Source: Novosphingopyxis sp965218915
GTDB taxonomy: Bacteria > Pseudomonadota > Alphaproteobacteria > Sphingomonadales > Sphingomonadaceae
Assembly: GCF_965218915.1 (NCBI RefSeq)
Contig: NZ_OZ244708.1
Span: forward strand, 3,100,001-3,164,000
DNA: 64,000 nucleotides
Direction: 5' to 3'
Below are positions 52,736 through 61,951 of this stretch, piece after piece (positions within the stretch are counted from its first letter, which is position 1; each line of letters opens with the position of its first letter). Below the pieces are notes generated by a model. That model worked only from the letters and a program-made list of their open reading frames with translations, ran no database searches and had not been told where the DNA came from. Both the position numbers and the translations under genes were made by a program.

Positions 52736-55700
52736 TCAGAAACGGATGCGGAGGCCCGCGCGGCCGCCAGCACCTTCAAGATCCGTGACGCCGTTACTGT
52801 CCTTGAACGAACGCCGATAGTTGCCCTCGAAGAAGCCGGAAATGCCATCAGCGCTTCCGATCGAGAGGCCAACGATCGCTTCACCATAATCGTTGATCGA
52901 ATTATTCACGAAGCTGAACGACTGGCCATTATTTGTGAAGGTGACGCCGTCTTCGCCACTGAACTCGTGGACATAGTTGGCGCCAACATAGAAGGAACCC
53001 TTGGTCGCTCCGGCAAGGCCAAACTGGCCACCGATACGGCCGCCGGCACGTCCACGCAGGCCATCGTCATCATCGAAATCGACCCGCGTCGGTCCAACGT
53101 CGAAGGAGTCGAAGTCGCTCTTCACGTAGGAGATGCTAGCGGCTGGCTCGATGAATAAGGTGTCGCTACCGAAGCGTATGCCTGCTTCGGCGCGACCACC
53201 ATAGGCGTCTCCCTTAACGTCACGGCTGAACCCGGCCGACTGACCGTTCACATCGCCCCAGTAATAATCATATTTGCCCAGGGCGTTGAAGAAGAAGTTC
53301 CCCGACGAGTAGCTGGCATAAAGACCCGCGTTGACTGCGTCGTAACGGATACGATCGGCCGATCCGGCAAAGTTCTGCGAAGAGTTCAAATAGCCGCCGG
53401 TTACGCCAAAAGCGAAGCCGCCCTTCTCACCGCTAGAACCACCGAAGTCGATGCCAAGCTGGCCACCGAAATAATCCTGCTGGAATCCGCTGGACAGCGT
53501 GCGCGTGCGCGAGAAATCGGTTACGTCACGGTTATCTTCACGGGTATCGACGGCGCCGTGGATTTGCACCCAAGTCCGTGCAGACGCATCGCCGCCACCA
53601 AAGCCCCAGAGCGCATCACGCCGTGCCCGCAACTGGGCGGAGATCACGTCGGCCGATTGCAGCCACAGGTTGCGAACACCTTCAACATAATTGAGCGTGC
53701 GGAACGCCGCATCGCTGGGCGCACCGACCAGATCGTAACGGCTGTTGGCCGCGTCGTAGACCACTTCCAGACGGACTAAGCCCTGCTCCTGTGAACCATT
53801 GGCAAGGCTGAAAGCACTGGCGTTGGATGCGGCGCCGACATCGACCAATGTACCGCCATTGCCGAAGCTGAACAGATTGTCGTCGAGCGAATTGAGCACG
53901 ATCGTCGTATTGCCACTCGCCGCACCGCCGATGATCAGCTGGTCGTTGGTATCACCAAAGGCGATGTCCAGACCGAGCTGGCTGTTGCCCGTGCCCGTGA
54001 AGCTGCCCGTCAAGGTAAGCGTGTCGCCCGCCCGGCCGTTTCGTAGATCGACGAGACCGCCAGCATTGGTGAAGCTTTCCAGACCAGTGAAAGTTGGCGA
54101 GACAGCTGCGGTCGCGCCGTTCCCAACCAGCACCGTGCCGCTGTTCACAAAACTGTCGGTGCCAGCCCCGAAATCGGGATTTACGCCAACGACAAAGGTG
54201 CCGCTGTTATTCACACTATCGGCACCATCGGTCAGGACGATGTCCGACGTCAGGCGGCCACTGTTGGTGATCGCGATCGGCCCACCCAGCGCCAGCACTG
54301 CAATGCCATTGGCATTGTTGGCGATGGTTCCGGCATTGCTCAGCGTGCTGCCGGTGATGGAATCGAGCGTGATGGAGTTGCCATCGGAGGCCTGCACGCT
54401 GCCGCCGCTTGCCACGGTTACCGCAGCGGTATCACCCGTTACGTAAAGCGCGTCGGTGCCGTCGCCCTGGGCAAGAACCCGGCCGTTGACCGTCGCGGAA
54501 GCCGCTTCGGTTGCGGTCACGACTACCGCGCTGGAGCCATCGCCGCTGGCAAGGACATTGTTGACCGTCGCGCTGGCGTTCCCATCGGTTCCCGTGACGC
54601 GAATTGCGTCACCGAAGCCGCCGTAAAGCGCCTGGCCGGAGGTGTTGACGCTGCCAGTCGTGATGACCGAAGCATTGGCACCGGTCGCGATGATCGCGGC
54701 GCGGGCGCTGTCCACATCGTCGTCCAGCGCTGCGACCGTCGACACATTGTTGGCGGCCACGGTCACATCACCGGTGTCGGATACCGCAATGATACCCGAA
54801 CCGCCACGGCCGGAAGCCAGAATGCTGCCGGTGCTGGAGACCGAAACATCGCCGCTATCGGACGAAGCATAGAGCGCGGTGCTCGCCTGCCCTGTGCTGG
54901 TGATATCGGCACCGGAAACGCTGACGTCGCCGCCAGCCGCATAGGCCGAAACGCCCGTGGTGAGTTGCCCCGCCGTGCTGACCTGAGTGAAGGTGACATC
55001 GGCGCCGCCTTCTCCGCCGACCGCGGTAATACCGTTGGCAGCGAAGCCAGTGGTATCGATCGCGCCTGCATCAACGGTCACGCCGCCATTGCGGGCAACG
55101 GCGTAGACACCGGCCGACTGATCGCCGGTCGTCGAGACCGTTCCGGTCGAAACCGCCACGCTACCATTATAGCTCTGCGCCGAGACGCCGTTCGCACGGT
55201 TGCCGGTGGTGGTCACGTCGCCCGTGGCGACCGACACGTCGCCATCAAAGGCATTGGCGCTGACACCGACCGCGCTAAGACCGGCGGTCGACAGATCGCC
55301 CGAAGTGACGGTGACGTTACCGGTCGCCTGCGCAGTGGCGACGATGGCCGAAGAGTTGGGCGAGAAGGAGTAATTTCCGCCTTCTACACCGACGGTCGAA
55401 ACACTGCCCGTGGTAACGACCACGTCGGAGTCTGTACCGCCCGCCGCGAGAACGCCGTTGGAAAACTCGCCCGTCGTCGAGATGTCGCCTACAGTGATTT
55501 CAAGCGGACCGTTGTTGCTCGCCACATCTACGGCATTGGCATAATCGCCCGCCGTGTTCACGTCGCCGCTGCCGGTCACGGTCACGCCGGTTTCGCCGCG
55601 TGCGATGATGCCGCGGCTGTTGTCACCCGCTGTGGTGATCGTTCCGGTGGCATTGACGGTGGTCATGCCGGTGGCCGATGTCACGTCCACGCCGTCAGCA

Positions 55701-57835
55701 TTGTCGCCGCTGGTGTTGACGTCGACCACACTGACCATGGCATCACCATTGGTTGCCGTGGCGTTCACAGCGTCTGCAGTGCCGCCGTAAAGCGCGCTGC
55801 CCGTGGTCGTAGCCGTTCCGGTTACGGTAACCGTCGTGTTCGCACCGCTGGCGAGAATGCCGCCGCGCGTGGTCTCTAGATCGCCCTCATCAGCCGCCGC
55901 CACGATGACGTTATTCGCAGTGACAAAGGTGTTGCCGGTGTCGGACTGCGCCACGATACCAACGCCGCCGCGGCCCGAAGTCGAAACCGTGCCAGTCGTG
56001 TTGAGCACAACATTGCCGCTGTCTGACGCCGCATAAAGAGCAGTGCCACCCTGGCCCTGCGAACTGATGTCCGCGCCCGATAGGGTCACATCACCACCGG
56101 TTGAGACTGCTGAGATGCCGGACGCAAGCCCGCCGGTCGCAGTCACTTCGGTGAAATTGACATCGGCGCCGCCTTCGCCTGCAATGACGTTGATGCCGCG
56201 TGCCCCAAAGCCCTCGGTCGAGATTGCCCCGTTCGCATCGACGGCGGCACCGCCATTGCGTGCCACAGCGTAGATACCAGCCGAACCGTCACCGCTGGTC
56301 GCGACCGAGCCGGTCGAGATGGATACGTTGCCGGTATAGCTCTGAACCGTCGCGCCGTTCGCGCGGCCGCCTGTCGTTACGATGTCACCGGCACTGGCCA
56401 GAACATCGCCATCCGCGGCGCTGGCGTTGAGACCTGCTGCGCCCAGACCTGCCGTCGAAAGATCGCCCGAATCGACGGTAACGTCGCCGGTGCCTTGCGC
56501 CGTCGCCACAATCGCGGTGGAGGTGGGAAGGAACGAGTAATTGCTGCCTGCGGTGCCAGTGGTAGCCACGTTGCCAGTCGTTACTATCACATCTGAATCG
56601 GTCCCGCCGATCGCGCGAACCCCGCCCGAAAGTGAGCCGCTAGTCGAAACGTCGCCCACCGCCAGGTCGATAGCGCCCGAATAGCTGGCCAGATCAACCG
56701 CGTTGGAATTGTCGCCAGAGGTGGAAACCGTGTCGGCGGCAACAGTGATGTCGCCGTCTGCGCGGCCGAATATGCCTTGGGTCGCATTGCCCGTTGCGGT
56801 GATATTCGCAACATCGATTGCGAGCGAACCAGAGGTAATAGCGCGGACACCCGCCGCAAATCCGCCGGTGGTGCTCGTCGCGCTGATGTCGCCCGAGGAC
56901 GAGATCGAAACGTCGCTGGGGAGCGCCGAACCGCGGCTATCCACGATGATGCCATGAGCGTTCGCGCCCGTGACGTCGATGTCACCAGAATTATCGATGA
57001 CCACACCGCCATCATTATAATTAAACACCGCAATGCCGCGGGCGGTGTTGGCCGATGTAACAGTCAGATCGCCCGAATTGGTAATTGCCGTGCTGCCCTC
57101 GCCGTTCGCGTAGGCTCCCGCGAAGATAGCGTTGGAGAAACCGTCCACACCCGTGGTCGCAAGCGCTATGTCGCCGCTGTTCACGATTTCTATGGCTGAG
57201 GCACCATTGTAGGTCTGCGCAATTACTCCGTTGGAGAAGAAGTCTGAGCCCGACAGCGTGATCGCGCCGGAATTCGTGACGGAAACTGGTCCAACATCGG
57301 AACCTGCCGCGATAGCCGATGCAAAGTTTGCTCCGCTTCGATCTCCATCGACGGTAATCGCACCGGTGTTGGTTACCGTTACATCGTTATTGGAATAGGC
57401 CCCGATACCGCGCGTGCCAGCAGTAATCGTCGCGCCGTTATCTACTGTGGTGCCCGCAGTGTTGACGAAGATGCCCGAGCCGTTGGAATTAATCGTCGCG
57501 CCTGTCTGCGCGGTTACTGCACCTTGCACGTTGCCCTGCAGGACAACGCCTGATGTGGTTCCGTCCGGTGCCACGACCACATTCGAATCGAGCACGATAG
57601 TCAGGTCTTCGACCGGAGCGTACTGAATGCCGGTGTTGTATGGGTTGTTGTCGGGCGAACACGTCACTGTTCCATCTTGCGGCGCACCACATTGGTTCTG
57701 TGCCTGTGCGGCTTGCGGAAACGCCGCGCTTGCCAGTGCCAGAACACCCAGCGCGCAACCTTGGCGCAAACCCAACATGGGCGAACGCCCACGCGAGTGG
57801 AAATGATCGACCGAACCGAAACGTACCATACTCAT
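52736..57835 (-). CDS. Giant type V autotransporter with beta-helical passenger
   Basis: This 1699-residue protein has a signal peptide ending near QAAQAQN, then a passenger of about 1350 residues made of short repeats rich in Gly, Thr, Ser, Val and Asp. Recurrent units include VTNSGAI, STSGD and TTGNVATTG, typical of a parallel beta-helix. The C-terminal autotransporter barrel starts about residue 1410 (RTWVQIHGAVDTRED, then GFQQDYFGGQLGIDFGG) and ends with RAGLRIRF, the terminal Phe expected for outer-membrane insertion. Residues about 370-740 are duplicated at about 759-1128. The likely role is surface adhesion, biofilm or cell-cell interaction. Its AT content is normal for the genome. Confidence 0.93.
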   Translation of the reverse strand: MSMVRFGSVDHFHSRGRSPMLGLRQGCALGVLALASAAFPQAAQAQNQCGAPQDGTVTCSPDNNPYNTGIQYAPVEDLTIVLDSNVVVAPDGTTSGVVLQGNVQGAVTAQTGATINSNGSGIFVNTAGTTVDNGATITAGTRGIGAYSNNDVTVTNTGAITVDGDRSGANFASAIAAGSDVGPVSVTNSGAITLSGSDFFSNGVIAQTYNGASAIEIVNSGDIALATTGVDGFSNAIFAGAYANGEGSTAITNSGDLTVTSANTARGIAVFNYNDGGVVIDNSGDIDVTGANAHGIIVDSRGSALPSDVSISSSGDISATSTTGGFAAGVRAITSGSLAIDVANITATGNATQGIFGRADGDITVAADTVSTSGDNSNAVDLASYSGAIDLAVGDVSTSGSLSGGVRAIGGTDSDVIVTTGNVATTGTAGSNYSFLPTSTAIVATAQGTGDVTVDSGDLSTAGLGAAGLNASAADGDVLASAGDIVTTGGRANGATVQSYTGNVSISTGSVATSGDGSAGIYAVARNGGAAVDANGAISTEGFGARGINVIAGEGGADVNFTEVTATGGLASGISAVSTGGDVTLSGADISSQGQGGTALYAASDSGNVVLNTTGTVSTSGRGGVGIVAQSDTGNTFVTANNVIVAAADEGDLETTRGGILASGANTTVTVTGTATTTGSALYGGTADAVNATATNGDAMVSVVDVNTSGDNADGVDVTSATGMTTVNATGTITTAGDNSRGIIARGETGVTVTGSGDVNTAGDYANAVDVASNNGPLEITVGDISTTGEFSNGVLAAGGTDSDVVVTTGSVSTVGVEGGNYSFSPNSSAIVATAQATGNVTVTSGDLSTAGLSAVGVSANAFDGDVSVATGDVTTTGNRANGVSAQSYNGSVAVSTGTVSTTGDQSAGVYAVARNGGVTVDAGAIDTTGFAANGITAVGGEGGADVTFTQVSTAGQLTTGVSAYAAGGDVSVSGADITSTGQASTALYASSDSGDVSVSSTGSILASGRGGSGIIAVSDTGDVTVAANNVSTVAALDDDVDSARAAIIATGANASVITTGSVNTSGQALYGGFGDAIRVTGTDGNASATVNNVLASGDGSSAVVVTATEAASATVNGRVLAQGDGTDALYVTGDTAAVTVASGGSVQASDGNSITLDSITGSTLSNAGTIANNANGIAVLALGGPIAITNSGRLTSDIVLTDGADSVNNSGTFVVGVNPDFGAGTDSFVNSGTVLVGNGATAAVSPTFTGLESFTNAGGLVDLRNGRAGDTLTLTGSFTGTGNSQLGLDIAFGDTNDQLIIGGAASGNTTIVLNSLDDNLFSFGNGGTLVDVGAASNASAFSLANGSQEQGLVRLEVVYDAANSRYDLVGAPSDAAFRTLNYVEGVRNLWLQSADVISAQLRARRDALWGFGGGDASARTWVQIHGAVDTREDNRDVTDFSRTRTLSSGFQQDYFGGQLGIDFGGSSGEKGGFAFGVTGGYLNSSQNFAGSADRIRYDAVNAGLYASYSSGNFFFNALGKYDYYWGDVNGQSAGFSRDVKGDAYGGRAEAGIRFGSDTLFIEPAASISYVKSDFDSFDVGPTRVDFDDDDGLRGRAGGRIGGQFGLAGATKGSFYVGANYVHEFSGEDGVTFTNNGQSFSFVNNSINDYGEAIVGLSIGSADGISGFFEGNYRRSFKDSNGVTDLEGAGGRAGLRIRF
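54452..55561 (-). repeat. Internal duplication, unit B of the autotransporter passenger
   Basis: This unit encodes residues about 759-1128, the second copy of the segment described for 55616-56728. It is diverged enough that many positions differ, so the duplication is not recent, or selection has diversified the surface. Confidence 0.85.
55616..56728 (-). repeat. Internal duplication, unit A of the autotransporter passenger
   Basis: This unit encodes residues about 370-740. It aligns with unit B (54452-55561) at an offset of 389 residues. Matching landmarks include VGDVSTSG/VGDISTTG, GGTDSDVIVTTG/GGTDSDVVVTTG, AIVATAQGTGDVTV/AIVATAQATGNVTV, YAVARNGG in both, and GEGGADVNFTEV/GEGGADVTFTQV. 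The conservation of non-repeat landmarks in order shows a long segment duplication rather than independent short repeats. Confidence 0.85.
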
Positions 57836-58577
57836 GCATTCCTTAGCTTATCAGCTGAGCGAAAAGCTCAATCTGGCGCGCGTAGAGGCGATATGAGTGC
57901 CCGTCAACTGTCTGATTTGACAGTCAAAGTGGATGCATCGCTTCACCGTAAAATTGGTTCAATACGTCGCACTTATTTATTGGCTAATCAGATTGGCCAG
58001 CGACCCTCAATTCGATTTCGTTCCACCGGCGGCAGTTTTCGACACGCATCCAGCGCAATGAAACGGCGCCGATCCTCAGTACCAAACGGCAAGTGTCGGA
58101 CGCGCTAAGCGATCCTCCGGATGCCATATTGCGGCGCCTTGTTAACTTAAGTCGATGGAGGATCGAATGTCCGCTTATGACAGATTGCTCAGGGTTCTCG
58201 AATGACCGATACTGGGGCGCTTTGCAGACAGGCAAAAATTGGGCCGGTTGCTGTCTGGCAGCTCTTGTTCAAGAACTGTGCAATGCTACCGTCCGGCAAT
58301 CGACTCTCGACTGTCTTTACCGCTTCGAATTCCGTCCGTTTCGCGCTGGACTGTCGCGCGCGAGGTGCGATCATGGCGGCCACGCCGCCAACGCACCGGC
58401 CACGCTGCCAACGCACGTGGCGGGGTGTCTCTGCTAATCGATGAGAACGAAGGCGCGCCGGGCTAGACCACCGGCGGTTTAAGCAAGCTAGCGCGCCAGG
58501 GTCGCTTAAATTATCGATGCTGCCAACTTGTGCCGGACGCGGCGTGCAAGTCCATGAGTTGGCGTGGACGGGAGCAG
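57836..58577. other. Intergenic region between autotransporter and HEPN gene
   Basis: This stretch of about 740 bp holds the autotransporter promoter and a small hairpin near 57858-57872 (TGAGC-GAAAA-GCTCA). A segment at 58210-58231 (TGGGGCGCTTTGCAGACAGGCA) recurs with few changes at 61548-61569. A GC-rich imperfect repeat (GCCACGCCGCCAACGCACCG / GCCACGCTGCCAACGCACGT) lies at 58378-58417. Open frames exist on both strands, but none has a family or ribosome site that convinces me. Confidence 0.4.
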
Positions 58578-59489
58578 ATGATGGATGGAAGCAACACAAG
58601 CGTTCCACGCCTGACCGACCAGGTCAGCGCGGCCATGCTTCACAATGCCGGACTGTTCCTCAAGAAGGCGGCGGAGGAGGTCGCAGCTCATGGCGACGGC
58701 TCTAACGCGGCCTTCGATATCGACCGTGCGACGCTCGTCACCGTCCTCATGCAGATAGCCGTCGAGCTTTCGGCGACGGCCCTGGTCCTCAAGCATGAGG
58801 GGTTCGTCGGCGTGACGAAGCCCAAGGACCTGCCAGCGACGGATGCCGAAGCGAAGGCACTCTGGGAGGAGGGCAAGATCCGAACCATCAACTTCGAGCA
58901 GATCAAGCCTAAGGCGGCCAAATACCTTGGGGATGAGGCATTCTGGCTTAATGTCGATTTCCTGCAGCGCACCCGGAACAAGCTCGTGCACTTCCACGCG
59001 CCGATCATCGAGGGGGATCGGTTCGACCTCAAGTATGACGCCGTGCAGGTCCTCCTGCAGATCATCGCGGCGCTCCAGCAGACGGAGGAACATGAGTTCG
59101 CGTTCGGCGCGATGAACCTGCTCGGGCTGGAGCTCTTTAACAGGCTTGTGCGAACCGAGCACTATCAGGAACAGGCGGCGGCGCGTGCGCGGGAGATCGA
59201 TCCCAATCCACACCAGTGCGGCTGCTGCGGGGCGGAGGCCTATCTAAGGGACGAGGACACCTGTCTCACCTGTGGCTACTCCAGCGAGGAGACGTTCCTG
59301 CAGTGTCCGGAATGCCGCGAGCGCGCTGTATTCTACGATCATCTCAACCTCGACGCCAATCCATGGCTCAAGGCACAATGCGGTCAGTGCGAGTGGGAGG
59401 GTCTCGCGGCAAGGTGTCCACACTGCGAAGTCGACTACCTGATCGAGGGCCACGCCTCGCCGATCTGTCCCCATTGCGAAGACTACTGA
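58578..59489 (+). CDS. HEPN-motif protein with tandem zinc ribbons
   Basis: This protein has about 303 residues from ATG 58578 or 58581, which have GGGAG 3 or 6 nt upstream; the frame is open to 58530. The helical N-terminal half contains the exact HEPN RNase motif RNxxxH (Arg149-Asn150-x3-His154 in the longest frame, within LQRTRNKLVHFHAP). The C-terminal 90 residues hold five CxxC-type knuckles (CGCC, CLTC, CPEC, CGQC, CPHC, and a last CPHC), arranged as tandem zinc ribbons. HEPN domains often act as RNases in defence and toxin systems, and the zinc ribbons may bind nucleic acid. Some HEPN proteins are inactive, so activity is an inference. It is convergent with the GIY-YIG gene, 29 bp apart. 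Confidence 0.7.
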   Translation: MMDGSNTSVPRLTDQVSAAMLHNAGLFLKKAAEEVAAHGDGSNAAFDIDRATLVTVLMQIAVELSATALVLKHEGFVGVTKPKDLPATDAEAKALWEEGKIRTINFEQIKPKAAKYLGDEAFWLNVDFLQRTRNKLVHFHAPIIEGDRFDLKYDAVQVLLQIIAALQQTEEHEFAFGAMNLLGLELFNRLVRTEHYQEQAAARAREIDPNPHQCGCCGAEAYLRDEDTCLTCGYSSEETFLQCPECRERAVFYDHLNLDANPWLKAQCGQCEWEGLAARCPHCEVDYLIEGHASPICPHCEDY

Positions 59490-59518
59490 GCGCGCCCAGC
59501 AGTCCTGAGCCTGCCATA

Positions 59519-60397
59519 TCAATTCTCGTTCAGGCCGAAGGCCGAACGTGTGTGGAGCCGGAGCTTCCAGGTTGCCTCGAGACGGACGACTTCATCCTGA
59601 TCCAAATCTGGAGAAACCCGTTGCAGGATCGAGAAGCGGAAGGTCGAGGGGTCTCGACCTCGCAGGCGCTTGTTGCCCCCGTGGCCGCTCGCAGCATAGC
59701 TCGTCCACCGGCCAAGCAAGTTGGTGCTGCCATAAGCCGAGCCGACGTAGGATCTTCCGTCTCGCTCGTCCCAGATGAGGTAGATCCCACGCCACTGCTC
59801 CAGAGCCGCCTTCATGCGGGTCGGCAGGACCTGCAACTCGGCCCAGCCGTAGTCCAGCTGCTCCCAGGGCGGGAGCTCGCCCGCGAATGCGCTGTCCTCG
59901 CGGATCGCGAGTACCGGTAGCGGTGTCTCGTTGGCCCTGCGTCCCCACGAGCGATGCGGCGGCCACTCGATGATGAGCTTGCCGCGCCAGTCCTCGTAGT
60001 TCGGAAGCCGCCGTAGATCGAAGTGGAGTCTCTCTTCCCGCCTCTCCGCCTCGGTCCAGCCTGGATTTCCGAGCCCATGAAGCTCGATCTGTTCGGGAAT
60101 CGCCCAGAATTGTTCTCTGGTGATCGGCTTGGCATCTGCGATGGCGTATAGCGCGACGAAGACCGCCTTGCCGGGCTCATACTCGATGAAGGATGCGAGA
60201 TGACCTCCCAGCCGCTTGGCGAACGAAAGCTCCATCTGGGGTCCCTGATAGGACTGATAGGCCTCGAACAGGTCCAGCTTTGCGCCTGCGAGCAGCGGCA
60301 GCATTCTGCGGAACCTTGGCTCAATCGGCCGATGCCGCAGGACGAATGTGCGCTTCGGATCAATAGCCGCCGCTCTCAGCAAGTCGTTCAGTTCCAT
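59519..60397 (-). CDS. GIY-YIG nuclease-domain protein
   Basis: This 292-residue protein has its first 200 residues without a recognised domain (AKLDLFEAYQSYQGPQMELS and a long charged region). It ends in a GIY-YIG domain: GIY at 204-206, YVG at 217-219, Arg230 in LLGRWTSY and Glu274 in VVRLEAT. All key residues of the fold are present. GIY-YIG enzymes cut DNA and occur in restriction systems, homing endonucleases and phage-defence genes. It diverges from the caspase-like gene with 87 bp between starts. A role in DNA recognition by the N-terminal part is inference. Confidence 0.85.
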   Translation of the reverse strand: MELNDLLRAAAIDPKRTFVLRHRPIEPRFRRMLPLLAGAKLDLFEAYQSYQGPQMELSFAKRLGGHLASFIEYEPGKAVFVALYAIADAKPITREQFWAIPEQIELHGLGNPGWTEAERREERLHFDLRRLPNYEDWRGKLIIEWPPHRSWGRRANETPLPVLAIREDSAFAGELPPWEQLDYGWAELQVLPTRMKAALEQWRGIYLIWDERDGRSYVGSAYGSTNLLGRWTSYAASGHGGNKRLRGRDPSTFRFSILQRVSPDLDQDEVVRLEATWKLRLHTRSAFGLNEN

Positions 60398-60484
60398 AAA
60401 TCCCCGCTAATCCGCCGAAGGAATGTGGCTCAGCTAGCCCTAGCCATTGTTGATAGACGGACATAGCTACCATAGATATCGGTC

Positions 60485-61339
60485 ATGGACGCGCTCCACA
60501 TCATCGACACGCTGTACGTGAACCGGATAGTCTGGATACGTTCGCTCGTGGAGAGCGAGCTTGGCCCCTCGCAGCGCATGGCGGAGGATCTGGCCATGCT
60601 AGCGGTCGGAGGCGGGACCAAGTTCGAGGAGGTTTCCGTAGAGGGCCGCGACATGCTTCTCAGCCTACTCGGCGCGCTGGCCGACCGCGCGTCCGAGGGG
60701 CTGCGCCCGATCCTGCATTTCGATTGCCACGGATCTGCCGAGGACGGGCTTGCCCTAGCGAATGGTGAAGCCCTTGGATGGGACGAGCTTGCCGAGGCCC
60801 TCCGCGAGATAAACGTGGCTACCGGCAATAACCTGGTCTGCGTCTTCGCCACATGCTTTGGCCTGCACCTCGGCAAGACGCTCACATTGAGCCGACCGAC
60901 GCCCTGGTATTTGATGATCGCGCCCGAGGGGGAGGTCACCCTTGAGACGCTCCAGGGCAAGACCCGTCGCTTCTATGAGGCTGTCAAAGCATCAGGTAAC
61001 ATCACGCAGGCGCATGCCGAGACATTCTCGCCCGAACTACAGCTCTTCAACTGCCAGGGTCTGTTCGCTCGCTCGCTGGCGCGCTACGTCGCGACGAACG
61101 GAAGTGCTAAGGCAGTGGCCCAACGTTCGGAAGTCTTGGTCACGCGCTCGCTCGCACATCGGGGCATCTCGGGAAACCGTCACGAACTTCGCAAGGAGAG
61201 GCGGCGCATCAAGGCCGCGCTGAAGCCCAGCCAGGCCTTGATCGATCAATTTGCGACATCCTTCCTGATTGGCAAAAAACCAGGATTTGGTCTCACTGAG
61301 CTTCGGCGGCTGGCCGAAGCCGAGCGGCGACGGACCTAG
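60485..61339 (+). CDS. Caspase/CHAT-like peptidase-fold protein
   Basis: This 284-residue protein has the caspase-hemoglobinase layout. A hydrophobic strand is followed by His82-Gly83 (PILHFDCHGSAEDGLAL), and a second strand by Cys124 (LVCVFATCFGLHLGKTL). This gives the His-Cys dyad. The C-terminal 90 residues are basic and helical (NRHELRKERRRIKAALKPSQ). Bacterial caspase-like and CHAT proteases often act as effectors of abortive-infection-type systems, but others have housekeeping roles. The dyad is seen; function and neighbour dependence are inferred. Confidence 0.72.
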   Translation: MDALHIIDTLYVNRIVWIRSLVESELGPSQRMAEDLAMLAVGGGTKFEEVSVEGRDMLLSLLGALADRASEGLRPILHFDCHGSAEDGLALANGEALGWDELAEALREINVATGNNLVCVFATCFGLHLGKTLTLSRPTPWYLMIAPEGEVTLETLQGKTRRFYEAVKASGNITQAHAETFSPELQLFNCQGLFARSLARYVATNGSAKAVAQRSEVLVTRSLAHRGISGNRHELRKERRRIKAALKPSQALIDQFATSFLIGKKPGFGLTELRRLAEAERRRT

Positions 61340-61705
61340 GCGACCTTAGCTCACGTCCTCTCCATCACGAAAAGAACATCATCGCGTCAGATAGGCTCTC
61401 GGCTAGGCAAGCCCCGACCATGGAAGCTGCGGCGCGATCGAACTGCAGCTAGCCACCCATTATCGGCCGTTCAATCGCCGGATGTCTTATAGAATGCGGA
61501 TCGTCCGCTTACAGGTCTAAGCGATCGGCACGGGAACGGCCGAAATTGGGGCGCATTACAGACCGGCAGGTCACGCATGGCCAAGCAAAACCTGTAGGCC
61601 AACCGCCCCCGAGCTCCAAAATTTTCTCATTTCAGCCTGAAAAATGTGGCTTGGCGGGTGCTGCTTGCGATAAGCAGAACATCACGTCAATGTCCGCCGA
61701 ACAGC
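61340..61705. other. Intergenic region after the caspase-like gene
   Basis: These 366 bp contain no gene I can support. The segment at 61548-61569 (TGGGGCGCATTACAGACCGGCA) repeats one at 58210-58231. The remainder shows no terminator with a T run and no palindrome of interest. Confidence 0.4.
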
Positions 61706-61951
61706 TCAGTGGCGGGTCCCCTCAGCCTGCTTGGCTCGCTCATAATTGTCGGCCGCCGCGCGCAGTATCGTGGGTATCTCGCTGGCCATTCCGGATTCCT
61801 CGAGGGTGCGCAAGGACGCTTCAAGAAGCCCGCTCGACAGCCTCTTCAGACTGACATTCTCGCCAAGCGCGACGCGTGCGGCATCCCTGATCGCGTTCTG
61901 CTTCTCCAGCGTGACATGCACGTCTACCAAGCGTTTTTGTTTTGATGTCAC
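61706..61951 (-). CDS. Small hypothetical, possibly DNA-binding protein (81 aa)
   Basis: The protein begins MTSKQKRLVDVHVTLEKQNA and continues IRDAARVALGENVSLKRLSS, a strand followed by two helices that resembles a ribbon-helix-helix or antitoxin-like fold. The second half is helical. GAAAAGGG lies a few bases before the ATG. No toxin gene is adjacent on the same strand, so it is not clearly part of a toxin-antitoxin pair. I give it low confidence as a regulator. Confidence 0.5.
   Translation of the reverse strand: MTSKQKRLVDVHVTLEKQNAIRDAARVALGENVSLKRLSSGLLEASLRTLEESGMASEIPTILRAAADNYERAKQAEGTRH

Noticed and set aside
58189..58608. A 139-residue minus-strand frame before the HEPN gene.
   Set aside because: It overlaps the start region of the HEPN gene, has no ribosome site, and its composition follows local GC bias and an intergenic repeat.
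61706..61951. An antitoxin of a toxin-antitoxin pair.
   Set aside because: No toxin-sized gene is adjacent on the same strand, so only a small possible DNA-binding protein is claimed.
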